A stretch of 64,000 nt of DNA from Ralstonia thomasii (GCF_958405895.1 NZ_CATZAR010000013.1), one strand, 5' to 3'. Positions 8,213 through 17,177 are shown, counted from the first letter of the stretch. The notes: generated by a model from the sequence alone, not told the origin. A program made the numbers and translations.

Positions 8213-9337
8213 ATGACTCACATTCGACACTCCATTCGCGTTGCGCCGTTGGCCTGCGCTGTTGCCGCTCTTATGTTGGCGGCTTGCTCTTCGGGAGGCT
8301 CCGGCTCGGGCAGTTCGCCGAATCCGAGCCCGAACGACACGACGGGCGTGACGCCCGTCGGCAAGGTCGCAAACGGCACGGGCAACACCGTTGTGGCGAC
8401 TGGCCAGGCGGTCAGCAGCCTCGGCTCCACGCTTCAAAACGCAAACATTCCGGGCTTGTCGGATCAGGCCAAGGCCGGGCTGGGCGGCACGGTTGACAAC
8501 GCCGGCAAGGCGGTCAGCGATCTCGGTCTGGGCGTCCAAACCGGGCTTGGCAAGATGGGCCAGAACCCCAATCCGATCGGTACAACGGTGGCCAGCACCG
8601 GCAATGTCGTGACGGACCTGGGCCAGGCCACCGTGAGCGCAGGCTCGCTCGTGCAAGGCCTCGGCCAAGGTTCTGGCGCACCGTTGGCACCGATCACTCA
8701 ACCGGTGGGCGGCGGCGTCCAGCAGATCGGCCAGGCGCTGATTGGTGGCGGTACGCTGCTGGGCAGCGCGCTGTCTTCCGGCGCGGTGCAGCAGGTGACG
8801 CAGCAACTGAGCACGGCCATCGTGCCAGTCACCACGCAGGTCAGCGGCGCTACTCAGATGATTGGCGATTCGACGGGCCTGGGCGGAGCCTTGAACAATC
8901 TGCTTGGGACCGTTGGCGGCGGCGTGGGCGGTGCCGGCAACACCATCACCGGGACGGGCGTACCGGTGGTCTCGACCCTGGGCCCGGTGGTGACGTCGCT
9001 CGGGACGACTGTCGCAGCAATCGGCGGTGTCGCCACGACCGGCGGGTCGGCGGGCAGCAACCCGCTGGGCGGCCTGCTCGGCGGCGTGGGGGGCAGCTCC
9101 GGCGGTACGACCCCGCTGGCTCCGTTGACCGGCCTCCTGGGCGGCGCATCTGGCGGCTCCAGTCCCCTGGCGCCTGTCACGGGCCTGCTGGGCGGCGCAG
9201 CCGGTGGCAGCAATCCGCTGGCGCCCATCACCAATCTGCTGAGCGGCGCGACCAGCGCAGCCGGCGGCACATCGGGCGGCAATCCGCTGGCCCCTGTCAC
9301 TAACTTGCTGGGCGGCGTTGGCAGCCCGGCGCACTGA
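8213..9337 (+). CDS. Gly-rich collagen-like lipoprotein (paralogue of 6249-7724)
   Basis: This 374-aa product starts at ATG 8213 after a purine-rich stretch (AAGAAAGGGA). A signal peptide ends in the lipobox LMLAAC. A short Ser/Gly/Pro spacer and the same Gly/Ala/Thr/Val/Asn-rich body as its paralogue follow, including QQLSTAIVPVT and GLGxxxNNLLGTVGG. The C-terminus has 16-20-aa repeats (PLAPxTGLLGGASGG). It lacks the (Pro-Ser)n stalk and the regular 39-aa units of the paralogue. It is probably anchored in the outer membrane by its lipid; function unknown. A strong terminator follows. Confidence 0.87.
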   Translation: MTHIRHSIRVAPLACAVAALMLAACSSGGSGSGSSPNPSPNDTTGVTPVGKVANGTGNTVVATGQAVSSLGSTLQNANIPGLSDQAKAGLGGTVDNAGKAVSDLGLGVQTGLGKMGQNPNPIGTTVASTGNVVTDLGQATVSAGSLVQGLGQGSGAPLAPITQPVGGGVQQIGQALIGGGTLLGSALSSGAVQQVTQQLSTAIVPVTTQVSGATQMIGDSTGLGGALNNLLGTVGGGVGGAGNTITGTGVPVVSTLGPVVTSLGTTVAAIGGVATTGGSAGSNPLGGLLGGVGGSSGGTTPLAPLTGLLGGASGGSSPLAPVTGLLGGAAGGSNPLAPITNLLSGATSAAGGTSGGNPLAPVTNLLGGVGSPAH

Positions 9338-9363
9338 GCAGTACCTGTCTGTGCTCTTGAAGG

Positions 9364-9403
9364 TGCGCGGGCGTGTTCCCGTCGCTCGCGCATCCTTTTT
9401 TTT
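9364..9403 (+). terminator. Rho-independent terminator after the lipoprotein gene
   Basis: A 10-bp GC-rich stem (9364-9373 with 9383-9392, one G-T wobble) with a nine-base loop is followed by eight consecutive T residues. It isolates the lipoprotein gene from the pilus operon downstream. Confidence 0.85.
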
Positions 9404-9558
9404 GCCTAGACAGAAATGGGGAGCGTTTAGGTCAGCCGCGAGTATTAATGGAAAACCCGTCCAAATAATCGGCCTGGTCTCGGGTTTATTAAGGGATTTC
9501 CATTAGTTTTCAAGGGGTTGGCGTGTCATTAATAAAATTAAATAGAGACTTCACTCTA

Positions 9559-9580
9559 AATTAAGGTAAGTACCTTAATT
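9559..9580. repeat. interrupted palindrome AATTAAGGTA-AG-TACCTTAATT
   Basis: Two perfect 10-bp arms are separated by two bases, in the 565-base region upstream of flp. The region (9338-9902) has no ORF I can support. It is AT-rich and carries several inverted repeats, including 9605-9620 and 9731-9750. The arms suit an operator for a dimeric protein. The following sequence is T-rich but not a clean U-tract. Confidence 0.5.
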
Positions 9581-9730
9581 GAGTTATTTTGTTTGCGGCG
9601 CCGCACGCCTATAAAGGCGTTACGGTGTGTTACGTGACATAGGTGACACGCCGGAAAAAATGGATGTTCATGGGGGTAGGCGGCGATCATCGGGCGCGTT
9701 CGGGACACTGCGTTCGATGACATTCGAATT

Positions 9731-9750
9731 TCGTTCCATTAGTGGAACGA
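9731..9750. promoter_or_regulatory. inverted repeat TCGTTCCA-TTAG-TGGAACGA upstream of flp
   Basis: Perfect 8-bp arms with a four-base centre lie about 150 bases before the flp start codon, a position suited to an activator or repressor of the pilus operon. I could not identify a convincing -35/-10 or correctly spaced -24/-12 promoter in 9750-9902. Confidence 0.45.
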
Positions 9751-9902
9751 CGCGGACGGCGAATCTTCTGCTGTTCGTGTCATCGCAGTAAATCCCCATG
9801 CGTTTTATCCGTGATTAGCAAATATGAACTGGCTAAGGTAGGAGCGCCGAAAGCTGGTCGAGATCAACACATCCGCGGGCGAGTGCAAACAGGAGAGAGA
9901 TC

Positions 9903-10082
9903 ATGAAAAACGCCATTCTGAAGTTCATCCGTGACGAACAAGGTGCCACTGCCGTCGAGTACGGCATGATCGCTGGTCTGATCGCAGCGGCCATCACGGT
10001 CATCGTGGGCAAGCTGGGTACGCAGCTCAACACCGTCTTCACCAATATCTGTACAGCCGTCAAGGGCGGGACTGCTTGCTAG
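9903..10082 (+). CDS. flp: Flp-family type IVb pilin
   Basis: This 59-aa major pilin starts at ATG 9903, preceded by GGAGAGAG. The sequence MKNAILKFIRDEQG / ATAVEYGMIAGLIAA shows the classic Flp processing site: Gly, then Glu at +5 and Tyr at +6 of the mature protein. A hydrophobic helix for inner-membrane storage and filament packing follows. The mature pilin would be about 45 aa and ends with CTAVKGGTAC; the two Cys could form a disulfide. It heads the Tad operon and is the substrate of the prepilin peptidase encoded next. Confidence 0.95.
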   Translation: MKNAILKFIRDEQGATAVEYGMIAGLIAAAITVIVGKLGTQLNTVFTNICTAVKGGTAC

Positions 10083-10091
10083 AGCCAGGCG

Positions 10092-10643
10092 TTGCATAGC
10101 CACATCGATATTGCTGGCTGGGTAAGCGTCGCAGTTCTCGCAGTTCTTGCAATCGCATTGGACATCCGCTTACGGCGCGTGCCGAACTGGCTCGTCGCCG
10201 CGGGGGTAGTGCTGTCCATCGCTCTGATCAAGTTCGGCGGGGTACAAGACCTTGCCTATGACTGGCAGGACTTCTGGCTCGGCGGAGCGATTGCATTTGC
10301 CTGCTTTCTGCCGCTGTACACCCTCGGCTGGATGGGCGCCGGCGACGTGAAGTTCTTCACTGTCGTCGGCCTCCTGGCAGGCTGGCATGGCCTTGTGGCC
10401 GTATGGCTTGTCTCGAGCATGATTTCCGGCTTGCACGCGCTCGGCATCGTAGTGTTACGCCAGCTTGACGCGTCGTCTCCATCGGCCTGGATTGTGATGC
10501 GCGTGTGCCCGGCTATCGCTCGCTGGGATATCGCTCATGCAGGGCTTCGAGGCATCCCCTACGCCGCCTACATGGCGATCGGGTTGCTGAGTCTGCCATG
10601 GGTTCCCTCAGTGATGCGCATGCCTTGGCTGCCGGGCATGTAG
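10092..10643 (+). CDS. cpaA: prepilin peptidase CpaA/TadV (A24 family)
   Basis: This 183-aa polytopic membrane protease cleaves the Flp leader and the TadE-type leader. Both aspartates of the GxGD peptidase family are present: Asp in ALDIRLRRVPN near residue 25, and GAGD in GWMGAGDVKFF near 80. No ATG or GTG fits, so the start is taken as TTG 10092, nine bases after the flp stop and just behind AGCCAGGCG. A TTG start would keep protease expression low relative to pilin. The protein lacks the N-terminal methylase domain of PilD, as expected for TadV. Confidence 0.9.
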   Translation: MHSHIDIAGWVSVAVLAVLAIALDIRLRRVPNWLVAAGVVLSIALIKFGGVQDLAYDWQDFWLGGAIAFACFLPLYTLGWMGAGDVKFFTVVGLLAGWHGLVAVWLVSSMISGLHALGIVVLRQLDASSPSAWIVMRVCPAIARWDIAHAGLRGIPYAAYMAIGLLSLPWVPSVMRMPWLPGM

Positions 10644-10707
10644 TTCAGACAGTTGAGGCGTTGAAAAAGAGCCGCCAAGCGGCCTGCCTATAAGAAAGGA
10701 GTCGGCC

Positions 10708-11211
10708 ATGCCGACATTGCAACGGGAACGGGAGGGTGCTCGCATGCACCCGGAAGTCCGCACGCATGCTGTCCGCCGCCCCCGGCGGCACGGCGGCCGC
10801 GGCGCAGCTTCAGTCGAATTCGCCATCGTCGTGCCGGTGCTGCTGGTGCTCATGCTTGGCGTCGTGTACTACGGCGTGATCCTCGCCATGCAGCAGGCGC
10901 TGACCCTGGCGGCGGAAGAGGGCGCACGCGCGGCGCTCCGCTATCAGCCTTCCAACACGCAGCGTGTGGCAGCCGCCTATGCGGCCGTGACGTCAGTACT
11001 TCCCACCTTCCTGACCGGGCGGGTCCAGACCAATCAGAGCAGCACCCCGCTGGTGAATTGCCAGAACGTGGCGGGCATGCAATGCCTGAGCGTGGTCCTG
11101 ACATTGCCCGTGACCTCCGGCAACAACCCGCTGCTGCCCTCGATACCGCTGTTGCCCGCACCGGCTACGTTGACGGGCTCTGCCGTCGTGCAGCTTGTGC
11201 CCGGCTCCTGA
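10708..11211 (+). CDS. tadE: TadE-family minor pseudopilin
   Basis: This 167-aa product has AAAGGAG six bases upstream (10695-10701). After a basic N-terminus of about 33 residues, GRG / AASVEFAIVVPVLLVLMLGVVYYG shows the TadE motif with Glu at +5 after the predicted cleavage Gly, then one membrane helix. The rest is a periplasmic domain with two Cys (VNCQN, MQCLS). TadE pseudopilins help initiate or anchor the Flp fibre. Confidence 0.9.
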   Translation: MPTLQREREGARMHPEVRTHAVRRPRRHGGRGAASVEFAIVVPVLLVLMLGVVYYGVILAMQQALTLAAEEGARAALRYQPSNTQRVAAAYAAVTSVLPTFLTGRVQTNQSSTPLVNCQNVAGMQCLSVVLTLPVTSGNNPLLPSIPLLPAPATLTGSAVVQLVPGS

Positions 11212-11263
11212 CGTTTTTCAGTTCGCTGACCTTCTCGATCGACCGCTCGGACACGCCGCCCAG

Positions 11264-12187
11264 ATGACCAGCAAACACCTTCAGATCTTCGCCGCCGCGC
11301 TATTGCTGCTCGCCGCCATTCTTGGCGCCGTGGCATGGAAGTCGGCGCATCGCCCGCCGGCGCCCGTGGCCGAGCAGAAAGATGGCAAAGCGGTCTATCC
11401 CGTGGTCGTGACCACGAAACCGCTGGAGGCGGGCAAGCCCATCACCGCAGACCAGGTGGCCATCGAGCAACTGCCCATCAATCCGGCCGAAGCGTTTTCC
11501 GACGTCACGAAGGTCGTCGGGCGTGAACCCATTCTGCCGGTCGGCGTTGGTGTGCCGCTGATTGCGTCGCAACTTTCCTCCGGATTGGCGCAGCAGGTCG
11601 AGGCCGGTCAGCGCGCGGTTGCCATCAACGTGGACGAGGTGGTCGGCGTGGGCAATCGCGTTATGCCGGGCGATTACGTCGATGTGTTTCTCGTGATGCG
11701 TAAGGACGGTCAGGAGATCGAAGACAGCCAGGCGCGCCTGCTGCTGCCGCACCTGCGGGTCCTGGCGTTTGGCCCGCTGGCCATCAATGAAGGGCCGCAG
11801 AAGCAGCCCGAGAACAGCGGGGTCACGCGCAAGGTCGATCAGGCCAAGGCGGCCGTGCTGGCCGTGCCGGTGGAGGCTGTCAGCCAGCTGGCGATGGCAC
11901 ACCAGAGCGGTCGTCTGCTGCTGGCGCTGCGCAACCCAGGGGACGACGCCGAACCGACCGTCAAACCGCAGGATGCCGCATTGCTGGCGGCCGCCAACCG
12001 CAACCCGATGGACGTCGCACAAGCCGGCGTGTCGATGGCCAGCCTGACGGGCTCGGCGCGCAGGCTGGTCGTTGTGCCGCCGCCGCTGCCGGCCATTGCC
12101 GCGGCCCGCACGACGGTGCGCAGCAGTACCGCCAGCACTGGTGTCGAGATCATCCGCGCAGGAAAACGTGAGGAGCAACATGACTGA
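11264..12187 (+). CDS. cpaB: Flp pilus assembly protein CpaB/RcpC
   Basis: This 307-aa periplasmic protein is anchored by an N-terminal helix directly after the chosen ATG 11264 (KHLQIFAAALLLLAAILGAVAW). A SAF domain follows (PLEAGKPITADQVAIEQLP, about 55-110), then the RcpC/CpaB domain (VGNRVMPGDYVDVFLVMRK). Family members support or gate the secretin. An upstream TTG at 11195 would overlap tadE and has no ribosome site. The stop overlaps the next start by eight bases, indicating translational coupling. Confidence 0.88.
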   Translation: MTSKHLQIFAAALLLLAAILGAVAWKSAHRPPAPVAEQKDGKAVYPVVVTTKPLEAGKPITADQVAIEQLPINPAEAFSDVTKVVGREPILPVGVGVPLIASQLSSGLAQQVEAGQRAVAINVDEVVGVGNRVMPGDYVDVFLVMRKDGQEIEDSQARLLLPHLRVLAFGPLAINEGPQKQPENSGVTRKVDQAKAAVLAVPVEAVSQLAMAHQSGRLLLALRNPGDDAEPTVKPQDAALLAAANRNPMDVAQAGVSMASLTGSARRLVVVPPPLPAIAAARTTVRSSTASTGVEIIRAGKREEQHD

Positions 12188-13544
12188 TGCCGCCATGGTT
12201 CGCGGTTGGATGGGCGGACTCGCGTTGGGCTGCGCCGCCTTCGTGTCGAGCGCATTTGCCGAGACGGCACCGACCGGCCAGACGCTTCATCTGCTGACGG
12301 GAAGCCAGCGCGAGATTCGCCTGGGCAAACCGCTCGAACGCATTGCCATCGGCAACCCCGAGATTGCCGATGCCCTGTTGCTCAAGGGGCGAGGTACGGC
12401 CACGAGCGTTTTGATCATCGCCAAGAAGCCGGGTGCGGCCAACGTGATGGTCTGGACGCAAGGCGGCGTTGCGACGACTTACAACGTGCAGGTGGACGCC
12501 GCGGCGCCTGTGCCGGGTGACCCGGCAGTGGTTGCACAGGGCGATACGGCGGTTGTTTCAGGTCAGCCCAAGGATGTTTACGCACTGGCCCGTGCGCGCC
12601 GTTCGGCCGCTGCAGCCAGCGGCGCAGAAAAACCTAAAGATGGCAACGTCATCGACACCACCTCGATGAACGTGCCAGGTACGGTGCAAGTCGACGTGCG
12701 GGTAGTGGAGTTCAGCAAGACGGTGCTCAAGGAGGCCGGGTTCACGTTTGGTCGTACGCGCGGCGGTTTCGATTTCCGGACATTTGCGCCGTCGTCGCTC
12801 TCCAAGGTCACGTTTGGCTCCAACGGTTTGTCTACCGAATCCACCATGCCGATCGGTTCGGCGTTCAACCTGCTGGTCTCCTCGGTCAGCAAGGGCCTCT
12901 TTGCCGACCTCAGCTTGCTGGAATCAAACGGCATGGCGCGTGTGCTGGCCGAGCCAAGCCTGGTTGCCCTGTCAGGCCAGAGCGCCAATTTCCTGGCCGG
13001 TGGCGAGATTCCGATTCCCGTGCCCCAAGCGCTGGGTACCACGACTATCGAATACAAGCCGTTCGGCATCGGGCTGACGGTGTCGCCCACCATTCTCTCG
13101 GAGAACCGCATCGCGCTGAAGGTGGCGCCTGAAGCGAGCGATCTGGATTTCAGCCGAGGCGTGACGCTCAACGGTGCGACGGTGCCGGCCATCGTCACGC
13201 GCCGTGCCGATACAACAGTTGAACTTGGCGATGGCGAGAGCTTTGTCATCGGCGGGCTGGTCAGCCGGTCCACGCTGTCCAACGTCGACAAAGTGCCGTT
13301 CCTGGGTGACGTGCCGATTATCGGGACGTTCTTCAAGCGCCTGAACTACAACCAGGAAGAGCGGGAACTGGTGATCATCGTCACGCCGCATCTGGTCAAG
13401 CCGATGGCACGCAATGCGCCGATCGACAAGATGCTGCCGGGACAGAGTAGCGGGCGGGATCGCGATACCGCGGGCGATCCCGTGTGGCGGCCGTTCGCGC
13501 TGGGGGTGGCAGATCCGGCCGCCATGCCTGGGTTCTCGAAGTAA
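12180..13544 (+). CDS. cpaC: Flp pilus outer-membrane secretin CpaC/RcpA
   Basis: This 454-aa secretin starts at ATG 12180 with GAGGAG upstream. A signal peptide (..AAFVSSAFAE) precedes a pilus-secretin N-terminal domain (residues about 30-110, GQTLHLLTGSQREIRLGKPLERI) and a BON-like segment. The secretin barrel occupies about 240-420, with a family signature at VSPTILSENRIALKVAPEASDLD. It forms the pore through which the Flp fibre crosses the outer membrane. The length matches short Tad secretins. Confidence 0.93.
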   Translation: MTDAAMVRGWMGGLALGCAAFVSSAFAETAPTGQTLHLLTGSQREIRLGKPLERIAIGNPEIADALLLKGRGTATSVLIIAKKPGAANVMVWTQGGVATTYNVQVDAAAPVPGDPAVVAQGDTAVVSGQPKDVYALARARRSAAAASGAEKPKDGNVIDTTSMNVPGTVQVDVRVVEFSKTVLKEAGFTFGRTRGGFDFRTFAPSSLSKVTFGSNGLSTESTMPIGSAFNLLVSSVSKGLFADLSLLESNGMARVLAEPSLVALSGQSANFLAGGEIPIPVPQALGTTTIEYKPFGIGLTVSPTILSENRIALKVAPEASDLDFSRGVTLNGATVPAIVTRRADTTVELGDGESFVIGGLVSRSTLSNVDKVPFLGDVPIIGTFFKRLNYNQEERELVIIVTPHLVKPMARNAPIDKMLPGQSSGRDRDTAGDPVWRPFALGVADPAAMPGFSK

Positions 13545-13553
13545 GGGGCGGGC

Positions 13554-14897
13554 ATGGACTATTTCCTTCTGCACGGCGGCGCACGTGGCGGTAAGCAAGG
13601 CGACGCACAGTCGGCAGGCGTACACCGCTGGCTGGCCGCGGCAATTCGCGAGTTGGGCGTGCTGGTGGCCGAAACCACTGGCCACGACGCGTTCATCGAG
13701 CAGATTGGCGCAGTGAACCCCGAGGTGGTGTTCGTGCGCTTTGCCTCGTCTCCCACACTGATCGACGTGCCAGATCAGGACCAGAAGCTGGGCGAGGGCG
13801 CCGACGCGATCAACGAGGCGATGCAACTGGTCGCGCAACTTGCGCGTCTGTTTCCGGGCTTGCCGCTGGTGGCGGTGGGCTCCGCTGCCGATGGCCGCGC
13901 GATGCTGGCTGCCTTGCGCGCAGGGGTAAAGGATTTCGTTGACGTGGACGGCGCGCCGGCCGAGGCTGTGCGCGTCGTGCGTCGACTGCTGGCGGACCGC
14001 GCATCGGCTGAGCCGACCCGCCGTGGCCGCGTGCTGGCCGTGTTGGGCGCGCGCCCCGGCGTGGGCGCCACCACGTTGGCCACCAATCTGGCCACGCTGG
14101 TGCGCCGCACGTCGGCCAGCGATGTGATGCTGCTCGACCTTGGCCAGCCGCTGCGTGATGGCGCCCTATACCTTAACGTGCAAGCCAACTTCCACTTTGT
14201 CGAAGCCGTGCGCAACCTGCGCCGCTTCGACCAGGTGTTTGTGCAGACCGCGCTGTCGCGTCATCCGAACGGGCTTGCGGTCCTGCCGTTGCCGATCTCG
14301 CTAGCCGAGATGCGCGACGTTTCGTTCTCCGAAGCGCTGGGTCTGCTCAACCGCTTGCGCACGTTCTTCGACCTGCAGGTCGTTGACCTGGGTGGCTTTG
14401 GCAACATCGACTTCATCGCACAGATCATCAAGGCCGCCGACGATGTGATGCTGGTGACCGAGCAAAGCGTGGGCGCCATCGTGTCGGCGGCTGAACTGAT
14501 GCAGGAACTCAAGAAGCGCGAGATTGACCGTGACCACCTGCACCTGACCATTTCGAAGTTCGACGCACGCCTGTCGCTGGACGCAGCGCAGATCGCCGAG
14601 CGGCTGGAGATTCCTTCGGTGCTGACGGTACCGAATCGCCGTGAAGCCCTGGTCATTGCTTCCAACCAGGGCGCGATGCTCGCGGAAACGCACCCCACCG
14701 ATGCCTATGTCCGCGCGCTTGCGCAGATTGCCCAGACACTCGGCTATGCCCAGCAGAGCGAGCGCGCGTCTGGCTTGTCGAACTGGGTGTCTGGCGTGAG
14801 TGCTCGACTGGGTGGGCGCTTTGGCGGACGCTCCAAACGCAAGTCGGCAGACGCCAATGAACTGGATATCGGTACTACCGAACGGAACGCGACATGA
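13554..14897 (+). CDS. cpaE: CpaE/TadZ-type pilus localisation ATPase
   Basis: This 447-aa MinD/ParA-like protein places the Tad machine in the cell. Residues 1-150 form an atypical receiver-like domain. From 160 comes the SIMIBI ATPase domain: GRVLAVLGARPGVGATT, with LDLGQPLRDGALYL and later VVDLGGFG. The deviant Walker A lacks the usual signature Lys (GARPGVGATT in place of KGGxGKT), a variation reported for TadZ proteins that suggests weak or absent ATP turnover. A weak AAGGGG precedes the start. The stop overlaps the next ATG by four bases. Confidence 0.9.
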   Translation: MDYFLLHGGARGGKQGDAQSAGVHRWLAAAIRELGVLVAETTGHDAFIEQIGAVNPEVVFVRFASSPTLIDVPDQDQKLGEGADAINEAMQLVAQLARLFPGLPLVAVGSAADGRAMLAALRAGVKDFVDVDGAPAEAVRVVRRLLADRASAEPTRRGRVLAVLGARPGVGATTLATNLATLVRRTSASDVMLLDLGQPLRDGALYLNVQANFHFVEAVRNLRRFDQVFVQTALSRHPNGLAVLPLPISLAEMRDVSFSEALGLLNRLRTFFDLQVVDLGGFGNIDFIAQIIKAADDVMLVTEQSVGAIVSAAELMQELKKREIDRDHLHLTISKFDARLSLDAAQIAERLEIPSVLTVPNRREALVIASNQGAMLAETHPTDAYVRALAQIAQTLGYAQQSERASGLSNWVSGVSARLGGRFGGRSKRKSADANELDIGTTERNAT

Positions 14898-16249
14898 CAC
14901 AGCCCATCGAGTTCTCCAACCAGGCGGACGCCGGCAACGGCGCGTTTGCCGTTTCGCAGGCTTTCCAGGACATCAAGGAAGCCGCCCACGAACACCTGCT
15001 GACACGCATCGAAGAACTTGGCGCCGAGTTCGGCCGCTGGTCGCGCACGGCCATCCAGCGTTTTGTCGATCTGGAAGTGGAAGGCTTTACGCGGATGCGC
15101 CGCATTCCCGTCAACGAGACGGAGATCCGGCAGATTGCCGAGGCGCTGACCAAGGAGTTGGCTGGCTTCGGGCCCATCGAAGACCTGCTGGCCGATCCGG
15201 CGGTGGAAGACATTCTCGTCAACGGCCACCTGGACGTGTACGTGTCGCGCCACGGCATTCTGGAGCGCATTCCGGTGCGCTTTGCCGACAACAACCACCT
15301 GCTGCGCATCGTGCGCCGCATCCTTGCGCCCATCGGCCGGCGGCTGGACGAATCCAACCCGATGGTCGATGCGCGCTTGCCGGACGGCGGCCGCATCAAC
15401 GTGGTGATTCCGCCGCTGGCGCTGGAAGGGCCGGTCGTGTCGATCCGCAAGTTCCGGAAAGATCCGCTCAAGCCTGAAGACCTGCTTGGCCTGGGCACGA
15501 TGAGCGAAGAGATCGGGGCGCTGATCGATTCTGCTGTGCGCGCGCGCTGCAACATCCTGGTAAGCGGTGGCACCAGCTCCGGCAAGACGTCGCTGCTCAA
15601 CGCAATGGCGTATCACATTCCGACGACCGAGCGCGTGATCACCATTGAAGACACGGCAGAGCTGTCGCTCAATCACCCGCACGTGGTGCGTCTGGAAAGC
15701 CGGCCGGGCGGCTTCGAGGGCACGGGCGTCGTCACGATTCGGGAACTGCTGCGCAACAGCCTGCGCATGCGGCCCGACCGCATCATCGTGGGCGAAGTGC
15801 GCGGCGGTGAAGTCCTGGAAATGCTGCAAGCCATGAGCACCGGCCACGATGGCTCGATGGGCACCATCCACGCCAGCAGCCCGCGCGAATGCCTCTACCG
15901 ACTGGAAATGCTGGCGGGCTTTGCCGGCTTCCAGGGCAGTGAGGTGAGCCTGCGCCGGCAGATCACCAACGCCATTGATTTCATCGTGCAGATCGGCCGG
16001 CTATCCAACGGCAAGCGTCGCATCCTGTCGATTACGGAAGTCACCGGGCTCGGGGACAACATCATCTCGACGCAGGAGCTGTACCGCTACGAGCCCTATG
16101 TCGGCCCAGACGGCGAAGAGGTCGACCGCTGGACGGCGCTTGGCCTGCAGCCGCATTCGCCCAAGCTGGCCCGCATGCGCAACAGCGAAGGCGGCGGGAT
16201 GGATGGCGGCATGACTGGATTTGGCGGCGGAGGCCGTTTCCATGTCTAG
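14894..16249 (+). CDS. cpaF: CpaF/TadA secretion ATPase
   Basis: This 451-aa hexameric ATPase drives Flp pilus assembly and retraction. Walker A GGTSSGKTS lies near residues 225-232. The Asp box and Walker B region read VITIEDTAELSL and RMRPDRIIVGEVRGGE, and the His box reads GHDGSMGTIHASSPRE. The N-terminal all-helical domain (about 20-150) is typical of CpaF. The ATGA overlap with tadZ couples translation. The C-terminus is Gly-rich (GGGMDGGMTGFGGGGRF). Confidence 0.95.
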   Translation: MTQPIEFSNQADAGNGAFAVSQAFQDIKEAAHEHLLTRIEELGAEFGRWSRTAIQRFVDLEVEGFTRMRRIPVNETEIRQIAEALTKELAGFGPIEDLLADPAVEDILVNGHLDVYVSRHGILERIPVRFADNNHLLRIVRRILAPIGRRLDESNPMVDARLPDGGRINVVIPPLALEGPVVSIRKFRKDPLKPEDLLGLGTMSEEIGALIDSAVRARCNILVSGGTSSGKTSLLNAMAYHIPTTERVITIEDTAELSLNHPHVVRLESRPGGFEGTGVVTIRELLRNSLRMRPDRIIVGEVRGGEVLEMLQAMSTGHDGSMGTIHASSPRECLYRLEMLAGFAGFQGSEVSLRRQITNAIDFIVQIGRLSNGKRRILSITEVTGLGDNIISTQELYRYEPYVGPDGEEVDRWTALGLQPHSPKLARMRNSEGGGMDGGMTGFGGGGRFHV

Positions 16250-17168
16250 CATGACGCTCTGGTTCGGTTGCCTCGCGCTGCTGCTGATGGGCGCATCGCT
16301 CATGCTGTGGGCGGAGGCCGTACGCCGTCGCGAGCGCGAGGCATCGCGCAGCTTTGTGCGTGCGCAGACCGAGCAGATCAACGCGCGTTATCAACCGAAT
16401 GTGGAGCCCGTGCCGGCAAGCGTGCCCGACTCGTTGAATCGCGCCTGGCAGGATGCACTGCGCCGCGCAGATATCGAGCCGAGCCGGCGCTTCTACGTGC
16501 TGCTGATTGGCCCCGCGCTCATGATTACGCTCGCCGTCTGGGCGGTGTCGAGCATGTTGTCTGCCCTGACGGCCCTCGCTCTGTACGTCGTGATCGTTGC
16601 TTTCCTGTTCTGGAACCGGACCCGAAAGATGAACGAGCGCCTGCTGCAGCAATTGCCGGGCTTTCTCGATGGCGTGGTGCGGCTGATGAGCATCGGCAGC
16701 GCGGTGCCTGCGGCGTTTCAGGCGGCCAGCGCCAACACCGAACAGCCGCTGCGCAACTGCCTGACTGCCATCACGCAGATGCAGCGCGCCGGCAAGGACC
16801 TCGACGCCGCGGTGCTGACCGTCGGCCGGCAGTATCGCGTGAACGAATTGATCCTGCTGTCGTCGGTGCTGCGCCTTGCTTTGCGCTACGGCGGGCGGGC
16901 CGACATCGTGATGGAGCGCACGGCTGCATTCATGCGCGACCGGCAGCAAGCCCAGCGCGAGCTGTTTGCGCTGTCGGCAGAGACGCGGTTATCCGCATGG
17001 ATCATCGGGCTGCTGCCCGTCGTGGTGGGCGGTGTCATCATCATGTTCAACGCGGCGTACATCATGTCGATGTGGCGCGATCCGTTCGGCAAGACGTTGA
17101 TTCTTACGGCCTTCGGTATGGAAGTGCTGGGTGCAGTCATGCTGGCCAGGCTGGCGAAATCGGTCTGA
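16242..17168 (+). CDS. tadB: TadB inner-membrane platform protein (T2SS F family)
   Basis: This 308-aa inner-membrane protein has an N-terminal helix, two helices near 95-130, a cytoplasmic GspF-type domain (FLDGVVRLMSIGSAVPAAFQAA) and C-terminal helices. I place the start at ATG 16242, with GGAGG eight bases upstream. It overlaps the end of cpaF by eight bases; ATG 16251 is possible. TadB and TadC together form the platform on which the ATPase acts. Confidence 0.9.
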   Translation: MSSMTLWFGCLALLLMGASLMLWAEAVRRREREASRSFVRAQTEQINARYQPNVEPVPASVPDSLNRAWQDALRRADIEPSRRFYVLLIGPALMITLAVWAVSSMLSALTALALYVVIVAFLFWNRTRKMNERLLQQLPGFLDGVVRLMSIGSAVPAAFQAASANTEQPLRNCLTAITQMQRAGKDLDAAVLTVGRQYRVNELILLSSVLRLALRYGGRADIVMERTAAFMRDRQQAQRELFALSAETRLSAWIIGLLPVVVGGVIIMFNAAYIMSMWRDPFGKTLILTAFGMEVLGAVMLARLAKSV

Positions 17169-17177
17169 GGAGAACGC

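Noticed and set aside
9832..9848. TGGCTA..GGAGC considered as a sigma-54 promoter for flp
   Set aside because: GG-to-GC spacing is one base too long and the TTGC box is missing.
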